Assembly: GCF_000003815.2 (NCBI RefSeq)
Contig: NC_049997.1
Coordinates: 3,412,555 to 3,474,554 of the forward strand
Length of the DNA stretch: 62,000 nt
Source: Branchiostoma floridae
Taxonomy: Eukaryota > Chordata > Leptocardii > Amphioxiformes > Branchiostomatidae
Reading direction: 5' to 3'
The notes under the pieces: generated by a model
Told to the model about the DNA's origin: nothing
Seen by the model: the letters and a program-made list of their open reading frames with translations, nothing else
Database searches by the model: none
Made by a program: the position numbers and the translations under genes
In this document: positions 57,941 through 62,000 of the stretch, piece after piece
Position numbering within the stretch: the first letter of the stretch is position 1
Layout: the number at the start of each line of letters is the position of its first letter

Positions 57941-58614
57941 GGACATAAAGAATCACAGCCAGCAATCTTTTTTTTTAATCTCTTTATTCAAGAGTTGAAC
58001 AAAGACTGATATCATTTACCAAGGTCAGAGCTATAATCATGGCTACCACATGGCTACATTTACCCGACTAGTGTCACTTCTACAAGTACAATCAAGGTTA
58101 CCACATGACAATTATTTTACCATTTTGGCAACGTTACCTTCTGCCAATCTGGTCATGTTAACAGTGAAGCACCTCCGGATCCGAAGGGGAAAAACTGTTG
58201 TATTTTTGTCAAAAATAAGGTGAAAATTTAAGAGCCCACTGATAACTTATCATCCATAAGACTTACTTGTTGTGGCCTCATATATCAATAAATGACTACA
58301 GTATCTTTGCCAGAGTTTAGTTTTAATACAGTCGGCCCTTGTTGAAACATGCAGTTTGTTATACTAATATCAACAAAATGCATTTCAAGAATGCTTCTCA
58401 TCTATAGTCAATGGTTGCTTACATTGTTGCGCTTTTACTTCCCTGTTAATACATCCAAAGACGCAAACTTTATGCCAATTCGTTAGAAGTCAACTCAAAA
58501 CAGACAACAAGAAACAAACGTTCTCAGGAACAAAGTATCATGGGCAATTGTATAATTAGTTTTCGATCAATCACTGGTGCACGAAATGATCACAATGTTT
58601 CATTTACCATTGAA

Positions 58615-60426
58615 TCATTTCTGTTCATGATGCTTGCTTCTCATATGCTGGACAAGGTTGCCCTTTTGAATTGCCTTGTAGTCACACTCTTGACAACTGT
58701 AGGGTCTCTCACCGGTGTGACGCCTGCTGTGTTTTGTAAGACTGTTCTTATCAACAGCGCTGTAGTTACATTCCTCACATTTGTAGGGTTTCACACCAGC
58801 GTGGTACTTCATATGTCTGTTAATGTGTGACCTATGGAAGGTCTTGTATTCACAGAGTTCACAGCTGTACGGTTCTTGGTCACTGTGTGTTTTCATATGT
58901 TGGACTAGCAAAGTTTTGTATGATGCCTGATAATGACATTGGTTGCACTTGAACGGTTTCTCACCAGTGTGTTTCCTCATGTGATCGATAAGTCTGCGCT
59001 TATTTGATGCCCTGTAACCACATTCGGCACACATGAAAGGTTTTTCTGGTATGTGACGTTGTCTGTGCCTGGAGAAGTTCTGTTTGTACGATGTTGTATA
59101 CCCACAAAAGTCGCACAAGTAGCGTTTACAAACAATTCCTGACTTCCTATTACAAAGAGCCTTGTTCTCTGAATCCTGGTCCTGAGTTGGTTTACAAGAA
59201 TCCAAAGGTGCCTCTGCAATATTCATTTCTTCACTTTCTTCATCTCTACTGTTGATACGTCCAGCCAAGTTGGTATAGCGCTCATCCAAATCAAGGTTGG
59301 GTGGTTGGAAAATTTGCCCCATGTGATCACCCTCAGACACATGGTTTTCCTTTTTTATATGTATGTCACCGTGGTCTCCAGTCAGTCCACAAGAAGCCAA
59401 AGCTGTTTCTTCACAAAGTTTATCACCTTCTGCTGGCTTCTCTGAGTGAGAGGTACTCGCTGAGGTAACTGTATCTAGGACTTGCGTGCTGAAAGTAGCT
59501 TCACCCGCGCAACCATCATTCGCCATAGTAATGTCTTCTTTTTTAATGCCAGAGTCATCAGAGTTATTCACTTGTATCAGGGTGGTGTTAGATTGAGGAA
59601 GCGTAGCTGTCAGCAGGCCAGTATCTCTGTTGTAAGTGCAATCTTCAATCTGATTCAGGCTGGAAGGTCGAGAAATGTGGTCATCCTCAGACGCATGGTG
59701 TTCCATGTTTATATGTATGTCACCTTGGTCTGGAGTCGGTTCACAAGAGGCAAAGGCTGTTTTCTGACAGGGGTTATCATCTACAAAAGACTTCTCTGAG
59801 TAAGAATCACCCATTAGATTGATTGTATCTAGTTCCTGCATACTGAAAGTAGGCATGTGAATGTTGAGCTCATCATGACAAGCTTGTGCGGCTTCATTCT
59901 CAGTCGTCATAGCAACATCTTCTTCTTCTTTAATTCCACAGTCTACTGTGGTAACCATTTGTACCAGGGAGCTATCAGTTGAAGGAAGTGTACTTGTCAG
60001 CTGTGCCTGAACTGCATTAAGCGCAAGTTCTTTGGTAGGCATGAGTACTTCATTGCTGGTATCGTTGTTTTCCTCGCTGTTCTTAATATCTAGTCCAGAA
60101 CTTTGCAATGAGATACAAGGGCTTGAACTTGAAGCCTCTGATGACATTGTTCCAATGTACGTGGTTGGAATGGGCTCATGTATTGCTTCTGTCTCAAGTT
60201 CTTGTTCAGGCATGGTCACTTTTGATCGCCTTTTCAACACACGGTATTCCTCCAACATCACATCCCTAAGGATACTGATCAGCCTGTCCTTGATGCTGTT
60301 CTCTTTGTCCAGGTTTTGAATCCTTCTGTTGAGTTCAAATATCAGCTCCTCCATGTTCAGTCTGGGGAGGACTGCTATGGTCACCTCGTGCGAGAGGCCA
60401 CAGATGAATTCTTGTTGCCTGGACAT
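58615..60426 (-). CDS. C2H2 zinc-finger protein, copy 2 (603 aa)
   Basis: Tandem paralogue of the gene at 54666-56087, with start at 60426 (MSRQQEFICGLSHE) after the same acceptor. The N-terminal 65 residues are nearly identical to copy 1. The middle is about 130 residues longer because of an internal duplication: the phrase GDIHIxxExHxSExDH occurs twice, as does a segment resembling TLPxxxxSLIQ...SGIKxE. SUMO-type motifs IKEE and IKKE are present. Six C2H2 fingers, all with intact Cys and His, occupy residues about 436-599. Fingers 2 and 3 (KPFMCAECGYRASNKRRL, KPFKCNQCHYQASYKTLL) hardly differ from copy 1, while finger contact positions in 4-6 do. Coding is one exon. Function unknown beyond DNA binding. 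Confidence 0.9.
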   Translation of the reverse strand: MSRQQEFICGLSHEVTIAVLPRLNMEELIFELNRRIQNLDKENSIKDRLISILRDVMLEEYRVLKRRSKVTMPEQELETEAIHEPIPTTYIGTMSSEASSSSPCISLQSSGLDIKNSEENNDTSNEVLMPTKELALNAVQAQLTSTLPSTDSSLVQMVTTVDCGIKEEEDVAMTTENEAAQACHDELNIHMPTFSMQELDTINLMGDSYSEKSFVDDNPCQKTAFASCEPTPDQGDIHINMEHHASEDDHISRPSSLNQIEDCTYNRDTGLLTATLPQSNTTLIQVNNSDDSGIKKEDITMANDGCAGEATFSTQVLDTVTSASTSHSEKPAEGDKLCEETALASCGLTGDHGDIHIKKENHVSEGDHMGQIFQPPNLDLDERYTNLAGRINSRDEESEEMNIAEAPLDSCKPTQDQDSENKALCNRKSGIVCKRYLCDFCGYTTSYKQNFSRHRQRHIPEKPFMCAECGYRASNKRRLIDHMRKHTGEKPFKCNQCHYQASYKTLLVQHMKTHSDQEPYSCELCEYKTFHRSHINRHMKYHAGVKPYKCEECNYSAVDKNSLTKHSRRHTGERPYSCQECDYKAIQKGNLVQHMRSKHHEQK

Positions 60427-60823
60427 GCTGAAGGACAAAAGAAATATGTGATATGAAATGAACGTAAAACCAAGGAGCTTTTATATCTTTTATAGCTGAT
60501 ATAAAATCTCCTTGGTTAAACTCACGAAAGGGAAGTAAAAAATTATGGACGATTGTATTCTTCTGCTTACTAGTAATTAAAAATGCCAGAGCTGATGCTT
60601 CCCATGCAAAACCATAGGTATCTTTGGCTAGCTAATTGAACTCCTATCGCGTTAAGCTCCTACCGGAAGCGAAAGATTATCATGGCGACAGAAAGCTTCA
60701 TCTGCTCTGAAAAGAGCCTGGTAAAGTGACGCCCCCCTCCCCACGCCCATCAAAAGAGCTAGTATATCTATTGCAAATAATGCAACATTTTGAAAATGTT
60801 CTATTGATAAGGTCCATCCTTAC

Positions 60824-60930
60824 CTCTTTGATAACCATACCCAATGGGGAAGGTGAGTAGAAATAGTCTGCTTGATGCCCGAAGAAGTCTGATGTCCCGG
60901 AACAATTTTGTATGTGGCTGACCCAGCTAG
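60824..60930 (-). other. Presumed 5' non-coding exon of zinc-finger gene 2
   Basis: Donor CAAAGAG|GTAAGG at 60823 (minus strand), homologous to 56618. The surrounding 450 bases (60610-61070) are recognisably the same as 56416-56870, so the promoter was duplicated with the gene. Confidence 0.5.
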
Positions 60931-61499
60931 ACTCGACCTAGGTAAGAGGTCATCTGGGGTCAGGGCACCGATTACCCAAATAATAACACAATGTTAGTAC
61001 ATATATCAAGGCAGACCACTGTGAGAGGGTTGTGATAGAAAGATTCAAGGTTAACAATGGTCTCTAATGGTTAACGAATTTCTGCTAGTTCTATACCTAG
61101 CACTCAGCAATTGATTATGAGCAATGAGCACTCAGCAATGAGTTAAACACACTGTCAAACAAGTTGAAGGGGCTACCCACATGTTTTGAGATGAATAAAT
61201 AAATAATAAAACTAGAGTTCGGCGACCTCATACCTCCATGAATATTTAGGGCTTTTGTGAATTTCATGCAATTGACTAACACATTAACATAATTTATGCA
61301 TGGTGTTATTCATCATTGACTAACATACACATGTGAAAATTGTAAAATCATTAATCAATGGGCGGTTTTGCAATTTTCACATAAATTATGCAAATCAGTA
61401 CCTCATTAACATATTTGGTTTCTGGTTATATTCCACTTATCATAATTAACAAGTGTTACATTTATTGAAGTCCAGTTATTGCAATCAATGGAATTATAC

Positions 61500-62000
61500 A
61501 ATTCCCTCATTAATTATGCAAACTAATTCCTCATTTGCATAACATGCATATCCTTATGAACATCTTTGCCCAAGCTACCTGCATGCCTAAAATGATGCCA
61601 ATTCGTCAATCCTTTCTGCAGTTATCCTCTTTGGAATGTCTTGACAAAAACGCCCCTGCAGTTCCGAAATGAAATGTTAGGGGGCTGAAACCTGCCCCAC
61701 TTTGTCATGACACTGCAAGCTATCTACCAGCCAAATGTCAAGACCATATCACGTCCAGGACAAGAGATACATAGAAAAAACTGCTATGATAGAATATTCT
61801 CATTAATTATGCAAATGTATTCCTATTTTGCATAATTAGTATCTTACCTTGTACAACATTGTCTAAGGTACCTACATACCAAAAATCATGACAATCCGTT
61901 GTTCCCTTCTTGAGTTATCCTCTTCAGAAGTTTTTGACAAAAATGCCCCTGCTATCCTAAAACTAGACGCTAGGGGGCCCAAACTTATGTCACTTCTTCC
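61500..62000 (+). repeat. Tandem repeat, period about 295 bp, running off the window
   Basis: Units starting CATTAATTATGCAAA at about 61508 and 61802 share CTTTTGACAAAAATGCCCCTGC-like and TTAGGGGGC blocks. ATTATGCAAAT phrases also occur from about 61380, so degenerate units may extend left. The right limit is outside the window. Confidence 0.75.

Noticed and set aside
55530-60319. Plus-strand ORFs inside the two zinc-finger genes
   Set aside because: They are shadows of the minus-strand coding exons. Their similarity to each other only reflects the gene duplication.

Overview
This is an intron-rich animal genomic window. Five points support that: spliced orthologues of animal genes (phospholipase D1/2 and the kinetochore protein SPC24), a tandem pair of KPYKC-type C2H2 zinc-finger genes, a tRNA-derived SINE, a mariner remnant, and dozens of short terminal-inverted-repeat (TIR) elements. 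The AT-rich sequence, the very frequent TACATGTA/ACTAGTA palindromes and the mix of short repeats fit a cephalochordate (Branchiostoma). That species call is inference from pattern, not a database match. There are two assembly gaps, at 15300-15399 and 45146-45775.

Layout. 1-19900: the 5' half of a PLD1/2-type phospholipase D lies on the minus strand. Seven coding exons between 19049 and 5840 encode the N-terminus, the PX domain and the start of the PH domain; the catalytic part lies beyond the left edge. Inside this host gene, on the plus strand, sits a single-coding-exon mucin-like type I membrane protein (2495-4291). 19900-27100 holds no gene I can support; it carries a 928-bp segmental duplication and dispersed repeats. 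27133-27435 is a small unknown ORF. 27690-27800 looks like a CCAAT/E2F-type promoter, followed by a five-exon SPC24 gene (29240-32535). 34413-40251 is a ten-exon gene for a strongly bacterial-type elongation factor Tu. Every exon phase agrees, giving a 399-residue protein with all five GTPase motifs and, in this model, no mitochondrial presequence. 47306-52312 is a tandem paralogue that keeps the exon structure of EF-Tu domains 2 and 3 but has lost the GTPase domain. 53655-54231 is an internally deleted mariner. 54666-56087 and 58615-60426 are two tandemly duplicated zinc-finger genes on the minus strand with matching 5' non-coding exons. The window ends in a tandem repeat of about 295 bp.

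The genes do not form one pathway. Two themes stand out. First, a bacterial-like EF-Tu with spliceosomal introns has a truncated GTPase-less paralogue; the two share a 58-nt identical block in the spliced 3' UTR although their coding exons have diverged. Second, exon edges have repeatedly been turned into local duplications: about 22 upstream copies of a 3' splice site plus exon start before EF-Tu-B exon 4, nine extra copies of the PLD acceptor plus start codon, one acceptor copy upstream of SPC24 exon 1, and one copy of a PLD exon 3' edge. I name this an exon-edge minisatellite pattern; it is the most unusual thing I see here.
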